Assembly: GCA_916613615.1 (NCBI GenBank)
Contig: OU744720.1
Coordinates: 69,580,471 to 69,644,470, forward strand
Direction: 5' to 3'
Source: Steromphala cineraria
Lineage: Eukaryota; Mollusca; Gastropoda; Trochida; Trochidae
Length of the DNA: 64,000 bases
The position numbers were made by a program, and so were the translations under genes. The notes beneath the pieces were generated by a model. It was not told the DNA's origin. It was given only the letters and a program-made list of their open reading frames with translations, and made no database searches. Position 1 is the stretch's first letter, and the number at the start of each line of letters is the position of its first letter. This document shows positions 44,867-57,000 of the stretch, piece by piece.

Positions 44867-47581
44867 TATCAAATTTAATTACTTACTTAATTAAGAACAT
44901 GTAGAAGAAGGCCAAATACAAAATTCCAAAAAATACGACCCCAAAAGGCACATCTACACATGCTGACTGATCCCTCTACCAAGTGTAAATGAGCCATGTC
45001 TAATCGTTTTGAAGTTTAACTGCGGAAATCAAAAGATTATGAAGGGGGGGGGACAGGCGGACAGGGTAATGACTTTATCCCGCGGTGGAATAAAAGGGCA
45101 ATAAAAACCAATTACCAGGATCTGATATTAATTTAGGCCTATATTTGAATGTAAAGTTACTAACAATTGTAGAAGCCAAGGACATGCAGATGCTTAACAA
45201 TAACTATAACGGAAGTTCGTCCATTTAAATGTTTAATTGTGAATGAACATGACATCCTTTTGAATTTTTCTTTACTTCGCATAATGATATTGATATAGAA
45301 GATGTGAGAGGTGTATGTTGTTTTGTCAACATATAAATAACAAGAAGACATGGTCATCCACATCCTCTGCCAAATTAGCAGTAATTAGCTAAATAGTTCC
45401 TCACAGTTGACTGTCGCTGTCCCTTGGGGGTCAATGGTCACCCCTATAATATTATTATGTTCAAAATCAAATTTCAAATTGAATTGTGGCAAAAAAAGGT
45501 GTTTGAAATGAAACGTTATTGACAATATTAAAGCTGTATATTACGTTTTTCTTTATATCGAAATCATCATGTTATGAGAGGTGTTTATTCATTTATATTG
45601 AAACAGAAGACATCTGATGCAAATACTATCCTGCTCTTCTCGCTTTAACAATTGGTATTTTTTAAACAATTGATTAAATCTTCATTTAGAAACAATGCTT
45701 CGAATATCAGTTATATATCTACATATGTAAATAAGGAAACAGAATATAGATTTAAGTTGTAATTTATCTTCGAATGCAACACTCATTGGTGGATTCATTA
45801 GTAGGCAAGTGATTTCAATGTTGAAGAAATGTAATTGCCCTGTTAGACCATTTTGAAAAAATGTTGAGATTGAGGTTGTTAAAATAGCTTAGCAAATATG
45901 CTATAATGCATATAGCTGTAACAAAAAGCGTAGAAGCGAGCAAAGCTCACAAATACATCCCTGATACCTGCTGAAGGCAAAGAATTTCAAGATAGCAAAA
46001 TACACGAAAGTGTAAATTGCTTAACAATAGATGAAGGTGTTTGACAGTCGATTTCATTTCTATAAAATGTTTGAGATCCTTTCAAAGATATTTCTCAAAG
46101 TAAAATATCGTTGTTTCCCCTTAATCTGTTTTGGTTTTCCTTTGATCTTGGTGTTGCTGCAATGCAAGTTGTGATCTGAACGCATTGGCGATCACAGAGA
46201 AATAATTATATTTATGCTTCCGACAAACGTTCGTGGCGGACGGATGGACGGACAGAATGAACACTGTAAGACGGTGGCATGATAATCGGTCCATCAATTG
46301 AATATATATGAATTATATATAAGGCTGGTTGATGATTAGTGAAAAGTAGAAGTCTTTAATTCTTCAAAGCAAAATTAACTTAATTATAAAATCACATTAA
46401 AAGAGAAACTACTCTTTTGTCACAAAGGTGAAGATAAATTTAACGAAAATTCCAAGTTTAAAGTAAAAGAAACTCTTTGTCAAATTTAACAACTACTGCT
46501 CATATAGGTCTCTTCAACAAAGAACGTTATATGGTATCTGAGTCTTGTCGTGGCACATAACCACCTTCTCAAAGATTTTGTCAAGAACCCATACATGGTG
46601 ATCAAAGCAAAATGATTTGTGAGCAATGTTTGAGTACAAATATTAGCGTTAGTTACATCCAATAACTTTTCAGCATCGAAATTATTCTGAAAACACAATA
46701 ATTGACCAAATAATCAAGATAACGAAAGGTAAATAATATATTAATCAATATCAGGTTTTACAGAATTTATACAGTGAAATATGAATAGTTTGACAACTCC
46801 ATACTGCTGAAACTAATATTGATATCTCTAAAGCTATCATTTGTCTTGTCAACATTTTTAATCATTACCTCATTGTTAGACCATTCCTTTGAACGCATTT
46901 GATGCCTTGTCACTGCAGTAGCGGATCAAAGAAAATTGCCATAATAAATATTCCATCTGTTGTGCAATGTCGTTTGATCTGTACTTTTTTCATGATTTCA
47001 TGATTAATCAACTTCAAGATATTGAGCCACATGTGTCACTGATTGTTCTTTTAAGAGTGTTATTACCATAAAGGCATATTTGCTTTCAAATATATTTTCC
47101 CTGGGAACAATTTCCTGTAAAGTATGGAAACAATCAAGTGACTACCGATGTCGGTAAATGTCAGTGTCTCATACAATGTGTTGGAACCTTTAGTCAGTGT
47201 TGGTATCGTTCCTTTTAATGTATGTTATTATGAATGTTTTATTCAAGTCAAAGGCCACAGACCCAAAGGACTTACATTTGCAATATAAAAGACATTTGTT
47301 TTACATCAACACGTAAATCACATAAACGCAGATAACAGAGAAGTGAATAAAGTAAACATGAAGTAATGTAATCGTTGATGTATTAACGGATATAGTTTAA
47401 AAGCGAAAAATACATATTTGCTTAGATTTAACAATGTTTGAGGACACGTGGAATTGATTAAATTAATGAATGTTGTTACAGTAGGATATTTATAGTAAAT
47501 AGGATGGATGTATAATGAACCTTTAGTCACACTGCTCAGTGTAAGATGTATCAATATTAATATTAGAAGCTAGTAAACAGA
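44867..47581. other. Intergenic DNA with one short GTCC-repeat remnant
   Basis: No gene seen. GGCGGACGGATGGACGGACA near 46236 is reminiscent, on the opposite strand, of the GTCCGTCC run in the repeats at 26.7 kb, but too short to assign. A G-run (GGGGGGGG) lies near 45045. Confidence 0.5.
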
Positions 47582-48778
47582 TAAACTGACGTCCAAAAGA
47601 AACTTTACAACATTTTGTAATCATTCTGATTAAAGAATGAAGAACGATAGAACTTTAAAACAAAGTGCCTTTTATCGATCAACCATTTCAGTCAACAACC
47701 AGCTAATTAAAATTGAAGGGGAAAACACCGATTTAGCAATTAATCAATTTAAAGTGGGCAGGGGTCAAAATTTTGATTGTTCAGGCATTCATTGAAATGC
47801 TTTTTTCGCAATGATTTCGTTAAGGTTATGAAATTAGCAACTTTTGCGCCAGGTATGAGCAGGCCGAGTGTTATCCCTTCAAAATCTGCCATGTGTAACG
47901 AAAAAGGCCAAAATTTGAATTACGTCACCTGTCTTCAGTTTCAATCTTCACATTAAATCTGAATCCATGTTTTTCTATCAATGGGAATTTATGGATAAAG
48001 TCCTACATGTCAGATTGACACATTTGTTAGTCGTACAACTGGTAATCAGCCTTGAGAGCTGAACAATCGCAGTTAAATCATAATATTGCAGGCCAATTCT
48101 GACGTTATGACTTTATGAATGACATTGCCTTGTGTGGTTGATAAGTGGCCAATGGCTATCAATTGAGCAGTCAATGAGCTTTGATTACAACTGTTCAAGT
48201 TCATATAGTGCACGAGAACATAATGACATGTCGACCTTTGATGTATGCTATCCTTGACGTCACTAAGAGACAACGTTATCGGCGGTCTAACGTTTTAGAT
48301 ATTGACCCTCATGCAGTCAAAAACAACTCTTTTTCCATGTTTCAGGGTTGTCAGCAATCCTCACAACCTCTCTGTAAAGCCTGATCAAGTTACCATAACA
48401 AATGAAGGAACACTATCGATTCTTGTAACAAGGGTATTTTTTTATCAGTTTTGTTGATTTTCAATGGGGATTGGTGATATTTTTGCTGTGCCGTTACCGG
48501 TTTTAAGGTGTTTTTTTCACGAACAGGAGGACAAACATTCATTATGGACATTTATTAAACCTTTTCGTCACGTGACTAAACTCCGGTGGAAAGGTCACCT
48601 GATTATGACATTTTTTGCTATTTTTGCAAAATGCATGAATATTGCTCAATTTAAAGTTTTAAACATAAAAGTTTGGGTTTCAACTATGTTGTTGAGAACT
48701 TAACTGAAAATATTGAAATAACATTGTTTTCAAAATTTCAGTTTAAAAAGTGTAAAGTTTCTTTTGGACGTCAGTTTA
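47582..48778. mobile_element. 1.2-kb element with 27-bp perfect terminal inverted repeats
   Basis: The first 27 bases (starting TAAACTGACGTCCAAAAG) and the last 27 (48752-48778, ending GACGTCAGTTTA) are perfect inverse complements. The interior has no recognisable transposase and only short unrelated frames (48073-48273 minus, 48181-48384 and 48464-48703 plus), so this looks like a non-autonomous DNA transposon. If the outer TA is a target duplication, a Tc1/mariner-type insertion is possible; the superfamily is not assigned. Confidence 0.7.
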
Positions 48779-49224
48779 TATGATGATAAAAAGATTTTAA
48801 AGAATCAAAATCGACGTGCCCAACAGCAATGATCGACATTGATCAGCACAAATACATTAGTCAATATAGATGTCTGCGAATTGAAACGCTACATTCATGC
48901 CACAAAAGCATGAATATGTGAATTTGTTAACAGTGTCATTGATTTTCCGATTCCCTTAATCCTTTCTCATTTAAGAACTTGTTACATGCGATTGATTGCA
49001 TATTGATATGCCACAAATATGTATTGAGTTTTCCATTTGTTCTTACTAATTCTGCTTGTTCTGTGATTCAGCAAGTCTGAGTAACCACTTTATTCTCCGG
49101 GGTTCATGTTAAAGTATAAAACACGATGACGTATTTCAACTAGAAGTGTTACACCCAACCCAACCTTTGACAGTGAATAGACTACTTCCTGGTCCTGGAA
49201 AAATGGATTAATTGAAGCAAGCAC
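48779..49224. other. Intergenic stretch, nothing recognised
   Basis: No coding signature or repeat border seen. Confidence 0.5.
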
Positions 49225-49461
49225 ATGAAAAAGAGGGAACAGAAGTTTTTAATGGACGCTGTTTCCATAACACAGCGACATAAAATGAAGATTGACAATT
49301 TGTCGTCATCGCTCATACCAACAGATGTTGAAACTCTTCCCACAGACTACATTGCATATATGACAACTGGATATGGAAACTGCCTATACAATTCAGTTTC
49401 ATTGTATCCTTGTTGTACTGAATCTTTGGCCAATTGCCTGCGAATGCTAGCCAGCATATAA
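49225..49461 (+). pseudogene. OTU/vertnin-like GNCLYNS fragment
   Basis: A 78-codon frame with ATG at 49225 contains TGYGNCLYNSVSLYPCCTES followed by LANCLRMLASI. The G-x-GNCLYNSVS block resembles the active-site cysteine loop of OTU-type cysteine proteases, and the longer GNCLYNSVSL...ESLA..LR.L pattern recalls vertnin and related transposon-linked proteins in animal genomes. The frame ends just where the 1.9-kb repeat unit begins (49466), and no complete OTU domain (no distal histidine block) is visible. It is probably a broken gene or transposon fragment, though a true exon cannot be excluded. Confidence 0.45.
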
Positions 49462-49560
49462 TTTTGAATTGATGTACACGTAAATCGATTAAGACAGGGA
49501 ACGCATTTGCACTAATGGACTGGTGAAAAACTCTCCATTCTACATAGAAAAGATTCATCG

Positions 49561-49653
49561 TTTCCAGGATTACCTTCAATGTTCTATGAGCTCATTACAC
49601 CTGAAACAAAACGTCTCTTTCCATGTAAGAAGCATGTTAATGTTGAAACATAA
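49561..49653 (+). other. Short frame preserved in both 1.9-kb copies
   Basis: Reads LPSMFYELITPETKRLFPCK then KHVNVET and a stop; copy B (52328-52420) reads LPSMFYELITAETKRLFPCK with the same ending and stop. There is no start codon and no known motif. It may be the C-terminal end of the broken gene at 49225, in a shifted register. Confidence 0.3.
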
Positions 49654-50819
49654 ATATTGTGATATTATTTCAATAGGTTTACGATTACAATGTTAGAAAA
49701 TAATACAACAGTTACAAAATTGCTCGCAAGTGTAAAGAGGTTGCCTGTTGCCGTGTTGTTGAATATATCTATATCACGCCGTTAATACCTTTCAATAACT
49801 TCAATCTGGACTCTTTAAGTGTTATTTAATATGAAATGAATCTGTAAATTTCATCTACACTGTGATTCTCATGTCATATTTTTCCGTAAACAAAAGTAAA
49901 AGGGGGTGTCATACATTCTGTGCACGGTACTGCTTCTAGTATTGTGTATAGTTGCTAGAACGAAAACGTCCGATCACTTTTGTTTTACGTGGTTCACGTT
50001 CTACAACTTTTTCACCAAGTGATTGATGTGCAAGTGCTGAAAAGTTTACTTTCCAACAAAACTTCATTTATAACTTATACATAGATTTTACAATCAATTA
50101 AATTGGGTCTGCTAATCCATAAATATATTAACTGCAGGATAACCTCATATGTAATGGAATAATGTTGTTCAGACAGTTTTTATTAAGAATGAAAGTGCCT
50201 CGAGTGTTCTCAGGTCTGATTCGATTTGAACACTCAGAAATATTCTCGCAACAACCGGCGTGAGGATCTTGAGGCACGGGGTCCGGATAAGTGAGTACAT
50301 TAGAGTACTGAGACAAATGTCCATTTAAATATAAAAATCTCTCGGTTATCCTAGGTCCGAGTAAACGAAGTTCGACTGTATTTCAGCAGTCGCGTGATGC
50401 CCATCAGGGTTTGAAGGTGTTATGGCATGGCATCCAACAACTTTCTGGGCATCAATAATTGAAATATTTAAGAAGTATCAATATTCATCTGTCTATTTGA
50501 GATAGCCAACAGTTAACTGAAACTACTATACGTATATAATACGTACGTACGAATAAAGAGCCTCGGAAATCGAAATCAATGTGAACATGATATCTACATA
50601 GAAGAAGTGTACTTGATTTATCCCTTAAAACCCTAGCAAATGTCATATATTCAATTGTGTTGAATGGTAGGCCAAGCACTAAAGCGATTTAACCAATTAA
50701 TTGTCAGAACGATTATATTCCCAAAGAGGAGGAACAAGTCCTATTGATCCAAACTGTTGTAAGAATACGATCAGATCCCTTGTTTCAGGCAGTTGCACCA
50801 ACAATCATTTTTAAATAAC

Positions 50820-50945
50820 AGGCAAATGAAAACACGTCTCGCATGGAAGGAGTCAAAATGCCTTTGCCTTGATTCAGGAGCCGAAATTCAAACAAAAGCT
50901 GGATAAACATTTTATCACTTGATCTGCCTATGATGGGAGAGAATG
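50820..50945 (+). repeat. Decayed CAGAGG-family MITE inside repeat copy A
   Basis: TTTGCCTTGATTCAGGAGCC matches TTTGCCATGATTCAGTAGCC of copy Y, and CACTTGATCTGCCTATGATG matches the terminal repeat (GACTTGATATGCCTTTGTGG, reverse complement). The equivalent in copy B lies at about 53560-53680, so this insertion predates the 1.9-kb duplication. Confidence 0.6.
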
Positions 50946-50969
50946 TTTAGAAAGGGGAACCTCCTTCAA

Positions 50970-51005
50970 GTGAGTGAGTGAGTGAGTGAGATGGTGTTAA
51001 ACGTG
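50970..51005 (+). mobile_element. 36-bp (GTGA)n insertion with 6-bp target duplication
   Basis: The insert GTGAGTGAGTGAGTGAGTGA followed by GATGGTGTTAAACGTG lies between two CTTCAA copies (50964-50969, 51006-51011). Copy B has an uninterrupted CTTCAAAGTAATACAG at this place. The same text occurs on the minus strand at 57441-57473. It may be the extreme 3' end of a longer retroelement. Confidence 0.8.
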
Positions 51006-51497
51006 CTTCAAAGTGATGCAGTTTAAGAACTATTTCCAAGTTTAAATACTTATTTACGATCTGTCTCTTATATCATTCCTAAGTAGATAGTAAAATATTT
51101 AGGATGTCAGTCGTACAAAATATAATTAAACGGTTTCTTTGAAATCCCATCTGTAGCTGGTGATAGAAATGATGTAATGGCGACCTATTCTACGAAATGA
51201 GATATTAATTGTTGTTAAAAGATAACTTTACAGATTTGTGACCTATAGCATGAGCGGTAACTATTAAACAAACGACTTTGTTGCAAACAAATAAGAGTTG
51301 AAATTGGTGCTCTCCTTGAATAAGCTGAGGACAAATTCATGTTGTAATTTGCATTAGGTGACAATTCATTTAGATTCTCTTAAACAAGGCTTTCAAAGAA
51401 AATAAACTTTCAAATCCATTTATAGACATCAGCGCAGTTCTAACTCAAGAACACTCTAACGAAAAGATGACAAATCGGAAATGCCAGTAGCATTTAG

Positions 51498-51896
51498 TAC
51501 CTCTGCAGACAAGGTCTCGGTGGTAGAGGCAATAATGATGAGAGTGACCAGAATGCCAACTTTATTCAGCTTTTGAACTTGAGAGCACCAGATGATATTG
51601 ATCTCACTAAATGGTTAGAGAAAAGGATTAATAAATACACAGCACCAGATATTAAAAATGAGTTGATAGAAATCATGGCAAACATTGTATTACAGAATGT
51701 TGTGGAACCGATTCAAAAGTGTCCATTCTTTTCCATAATGGCTGATGAAGCTGCTGATATGTCCAACAAGGAAGAACTTGTGATTTGCTTTCGTTGGGTT
51801 GATGATGACTGTGAAGCACATGAGGAGTTCGTTAGACTGTGTCGAATCAGGAATGTTTTTATCAAATTCATTAAATCAGTAAAAATTACCGCATAG
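51498..51896 (+). pseudogene. hAT-type transposase (DUF4371-like) fragment
   Basis: The frame is open from 51498 without a start: YLCRQGLGGRGNNDESDQNA then NFIQLLNLRAPDDIDLTKWL, NKYTAPDIKNELIEIMANIV, FFSIMADEAADMSNKEELVI and CFRWVDDDCEAHEEFVRL. The order NFIQLL...WL...Y..P.I.NE...I.ADE..D.S..E.L...RWV is the DUF4371 region of ZMYM1/52K-repressor-type proteins, which derive from hAT transposases. The D in ADE is the first catalytic acidic residue in hAT enzymes. The remainder, including the C-terminal dimerisation domain, is missing. It sits exactly between the two 1.9-kb repeat copies. Confidence 0.85.
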
Positions 51897-52059
51897 CTTT
51901 ACTGTTCATCTTCATCAGAAGCTGAACAATGGTGATGACGTCATTGCATTAATTCACTAGATTATTTTTAAGAATTCACTGCTTATTTGCTGTCCCGGAA
52001 ATGAGGGGGTCCATGATTTCTAAATTGTAATATTACAGTCATACTACATATTCAATTCA

Positions 52060-52175
52060 ATTAAAGTTCAACCATGCGATTCCTCTTTCTAAAATAAAAT
52101 GATTTAAAATTGTTCACAAAATAATGGCCGCTGACTTTATGTAAATCTTTATAAGTTGCTCTCTGACTATAAAAC
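52060..52175 (-). repeat. TTAA-bounded MITE family, partial copy (minus)
   Basis: AACCATGCGATTCCTCTTTC (52070), TTGTTCACAAAATAATGGCC (52110) and AAGTTGCTCTCTGACTAT (52153) match, in reverse complement, the middle of the copies at 60215 and 61173. Termini are not recognisable. Confidence 0.65.
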
Positions 52176-52224
52176 TTCAAGAAATAAATATAAACGAAAA
52201 AGAATGAAGGATTTATACTAAAGA

Positions 52225-54080
52225 GAATTGATGTACACGTAAATCGATTAAGACAGAGAATGCATTTGCACTAATGGATTGGTGAAAAACTTTCCATTCT
52301 ACAATACACAATAGAAAAGATTAATCGCTTTCTGAATTACCCTCAATGTTCTATGAGCTCATTACAGCTGAAACAAAACGTCTCTTTCCATGTAAGAAGC
52401 ATGTTAATGTGGAAACATAAATATTGTGATATTATTTCAATAGGTTTACGATTACAATGTTAGAAAAGATACAACAGTTACAACATTGCTCGCAAGTGTA
52501 AAGAGGTTGCCGGTTTCCGTGTTGTTGAATATATCTATTTCACGCCGTTTATACCTTTCAATAACTACAATCTTTAAGTGTTATTTAATATGAAATGAAT
52601 CTGTAAATTTCATCTTCACTGTGATTCTCATGTCGTATTTTTCCGTAAACAAAAGTAAAGGGGGGTGTCTTACATTCTGTGCACGGTACTGCTTCTAGTA
52701 TTGTGTATAGTTGCTAGAACGAAAATGTCCGATCACTTTTGTTTTACGTGGTTCACATTCTACAACTTTTTCATCAAGTGATTGATGTGCAAGTGCTGAA
52801 TAATTTACTTTCCAACACAACTTCATTTATAACTTTTTCATAGATTTTACAATCAATTACATTGGATCTGATAATCCATAAATATATTAACTGCAGGATA
52901 ATCTCATATGTAATGAAATAATGTTGTTCAGACAGTTTTTATTAAGAATGAAAGTACCTCGAGTGTTCTCAGGTCTGATTCGTTTTGAACACTAAGAAAT
53001 ATTCTCGCAACAAACAGCGTGAGGATCTTGAGGCACAGGGTCCGGATAAGTGAGTACATTAGAGTACTTAGAAAAAGGTCCATTTAAATATAAAAATCGC
53101 TCGGTTATCCTAGGTCCGAGTAAACGAAGTTCGACTGTATGTTTGCAGTCGCGTGACGCCCATTAGGGTTGGAAGGTGTTATGGCACGGAATCCAACAAC
53201 TGTCTGGGCGTCCAATAATTGAAATATTTAAGAAGTATCAATATTCATCTGTCTTTTTGAGAAAGCTAACAGTTAACTGAAACTACGTATAATAAAGAGC
53301 CTCGAAAATCGAAATCAATGAGGACATGATATCTACAATGAAGAAGTGTACTTGATTTATCCCTTAAAACCCTTGCAAATGACATATATTCAATTGTGTT
53401 AAATGGTAGCACTTAAGCGATTTAAACAATTAATTGTCAGAACTATTATATTCCCAGAGAGGAGTGAAGTCCTATTGATCCAAACTGTTGTAAGAATATG
53501 ATCAGATTCTTTGTTTCAGGCAGTTGCACCAACAATCAATGAAAAAACCGGCAAATGAAAACACTTCTCGCATGGAAGGAGTCAAAATGCCTTTGCCATT
53601 CTTTAGGAGCCGAAATTCAAACAGAAGCTGGGTGAACACTTTATCACTTGATCTGCCTCTGATGGGAGAGAATGTTAAGAAAGGGGAACCTCCTTCAAAG
53701 TAATACAGATAAAGAACTATTTCTAAGTTTAAATACTTATTTACGGTCTGTCTCCTATATAATTCCCAAGTAGATAGTAAAATATTGAGGATGTCAGTCG
53801 TACAAAATATAATTAAACGGTTTCTTTGAAATCCCATCTGTAGCTGAAAATGACTGGTGATAGAAATGATATAATGGCGACCTATTCTACGAAATGAGAT
53901 ATAAATTGTTGTTAAAGGATAACTTTACAGTTTGTGACCTATAGCATGAGCGGTAATTATTAAACGAACAACTTTTTTGCAAACAGTTAGAGTTGAAATT
54001 TGTGCTCTTCTTGAATAAGCTGAGGAAAAATTCATGTTGTAATTTGCATAAAGTGACAATTTATTTAGATTCTCTTAAAT
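52225..54080 (+). repeat. 1.9-kb direct repeat, copy B
   Basis: Direct counterpart of 49466-51383, offset about 2.76 kb. It lacks the 36-bp (GTGA)n insertion and shows scattered small deletions. It begins in the middle of what looks like coding text next to copy A, without the OTU-like block upstream. Confidence 0.93.
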
Positions 54081-57000
54081 GTTACAGGCGAAAGTGATTG
54101 AGTGTGTGGATGGCAATAAATGTTAATCTGTCGGTGGCATATTAAAATTGAATATGATTTGTTACTTATTTCAAATACCTTAAATTTGCCAGCGGGTTAG
54201 TAGTCAAACAAGACGTGAGCTGTTGTTGTTTACAGCACAAAGCCATCAATACACTGTTGATGTCAAAGGGGGTTTAATGATCTATAAAATATGAGTTAGA
54301 AGATATGTGTTCGCATAAATATTCTCAGTTATGGCAAAAGATTATCTAGAGCTTAATGTCCAGGCTTTCTTCTTTTCCTTGAATTAATAATCATGCTATC
54401 AGGGAATACGTAACTAGTACCCAAGAGGCACAATTATGTCTGTTTTTTATCACAAAATGTATAATTTGTATATATCCGATATCAATGATGGTTGAAAAGA
54501 CAAGATATGTTATGGCTATATTTTCATTAGAGATACATTGCTCTTTTCTAAGTCATTGTCCATACCTTAGTATCACTACAACAATCCCGTAAAAGAGGCA
54601 CATATAATGAATGATAAAACTGCCATGATTTTAACAGTTAAATTTTACATGTATGTGTTTCTAATTTGTGTTTACACAACGTTCCATAAGTAGATTAAAT
54701 TATCTCAATTCCTTATGAAATAGGTTACTTCTCCTCACGATATGATCAATGCATAACTGGCCTATTAGTGAATGGCACATCTTTTACTTGCATTGGCATC
54801 TATATATTAACATAAATCGTAACCGTAGCAAATAAATCGCATGATTTTCATCTTCAAGTGTAAAATAGTATAGATTATATAGGGCTTGTACCTGAGATGG
54901 CTTCAATAGTTCATCCAGTATTGTTGTAAACAAACAAAAAATGGATTTATGTCATGTTAAAACATAAGTAATTTTGATTTAATAATGTAATTTGTTCACC
55001 AAATGCAAGTTGTACACTTACTTTATTGGCAAGTGGAAATTAACTTAAAGTTAATATTAGACAAACGTCACACATTGTAGTATATGAATATACTTTCACA
55101 TATTTACTTTTGCTGTCAATTTGATGAAGAATCTGCGTTTTTCAAAAACAATAATTCTATTCTATGATATATAATTTTAAAGCAAAAAGAGAAAAAAGTT
55201 TTTAATCACATTCTGGAAGAGGAACATATTCGGCAAGGATTTATGCAACGCTTGGGTCCAAAATGAAAAACCTCAAATTTAAAAATGTTGTATCATTTTG
55301 ATGATAAAATCAGAATCGGTCAAAAACTTTTATATTTATATCTCATCCTAAATATACCAATGTTACATTTAGCTCAGACGTGATTTTGTCTTTCGTATAC
55401 AAAGACGTCCGAGAATAAGACGTCCACATCACTTATTTGATTCTCTGAGGGCCTTTCTACATCTTCATCGATTTAATCTATCCCAAAGTCCCGTCCCAAT
55501 TTATATGCAGCTAACGTAAAGTTTCAGATGCAGACATTTTTAATTCCAGCATTGAAAAGTTCACTCAGATAGCTTTGGGGGGTCTTTCACTATCCCTATA
55601 TCATGTTTTATGAATATTAACAGTCCACCTCCAGGGCATTCTATGGATGTAAAAAGGCATGAGATACGAATCACCGTGTTTGTCAAATATCAGATTTATT
55701 AATTGGTTTCTATTGCTGGGAAACTCACAGTCATAAATCTACGATTGTCGAATCATTTATCGATCCTTCAAGCGAAATCATTTTCTTTAATTATGTTTTA
55801 CGGTTTTCTGATATATGCGTTTAGATTCAATCATTGAGAAAAAGATAATGAATGATTTCGGGATGGGCTTGAACTTAGGGGTCACGCACTCAACCTTGAC
55901 TTAATATCGCTTAAAACCTAACCCAAACCAGAGAGGCACCCTCAAGTTTGTGAAAAAGGTGAGCTGCTATCTAACTGCAAAAGAAGCTGAAAACACTGGA
56001 CCCACAGGTAGACAACGCCTCCTTACCCGACGGCCCGACCCTCATTACCAATAGTTATGCTCACGCCTACGGATGCTTTATTTTTAACTAAATGAGTCAC
56101 ACATTGCAAGCCACACATTAGAATATCACGACCTCGCTCGGTCAATGCATTCTAACGCAACTCCCTATTTCTTAAATTATAAAGATATATTTTCAATTTC
56201 AAGGTGATGGAAGTTAGTTTAGTTATCAGTGCAATGCGTATATTATCCGATATACTTAACAAAAGTTATGAATCTTTCACATTCAAAGCTAGAACATATT
56301 GTACAAATATTCAAATTTTGTAATTTATTTGTCTAGAAAACTTTAGAAACATTGTGTCAGTGTATTTCCACCAGCATCGGATGGTATTGTCCTAAACAAT
56401 ATAATATTCTTAATTGCTTGGGATATGTAGACAACATTTCAGCTCTTTCTTTAGCTTAGTTTTATCGCATTTGTCACTGGATTAGAATTGTTAGTATTAC
56501 AAGGATTTTACAACTACATAATGAAATGACAATAACTTTGGAAATAACAAAAGTTTCGTTTTTTGTAATTGAGAGAAAAGAAGAAATAAACGAACTCGTC
56601 TTCATCAATGACAGACATTAAGCCTTTACAGATTGGAAACGAATAGAAATTTGATATGTTTTACAAGTGATGTTAATAAGTTTATTTGTCTTGAACACAC
56701 GACTATTGCAGATGCTTCATGTTTCTTCAATGGACTGCTGCCCAAGCGAAGAAGGATTTAACGATGAGTTAACGGACGCGTTTCAGGCTAACATGCAAGT
56801 CTATATTGAAGTATGAAATCGCCAGCTGCCCAAGATTCAGTTGGGAATTTTCATTGGAAGTAATAAATTGGAATAGGAAATCTGGTCATCACAGATGACT
56901 AGTGCAGAGGATTCCTTCAATTATCCCCTGAAGACAATGTAAATGATCAATACGAGTCATTTATCCTATTTGCAGTTTGTTACGACGGCAGTTTGGGTAT

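Larger units (their letters stand above)
49466..51383 (+). repeat. 1.9-kb direct repeat, copy A
   Basis: It starts GAATTGATGTACACGTAAAT and matches copy B (52225-54080) over its full length with high identity and small indels; both end near TTTAGATTCTCTTAAA. It contains a short preserved frame (49561-49653), a decayed CAGAGG-family MITE (about 50820-50945), and a 36-bp insertion absent from copy B. Confidence 0.93.

Noticed and set aside
50970..51005. CRISPR-like or regulatory GTGA array
   Set aside because: There are no spacers; the run is a microsatellite-type element end with a target duplication.
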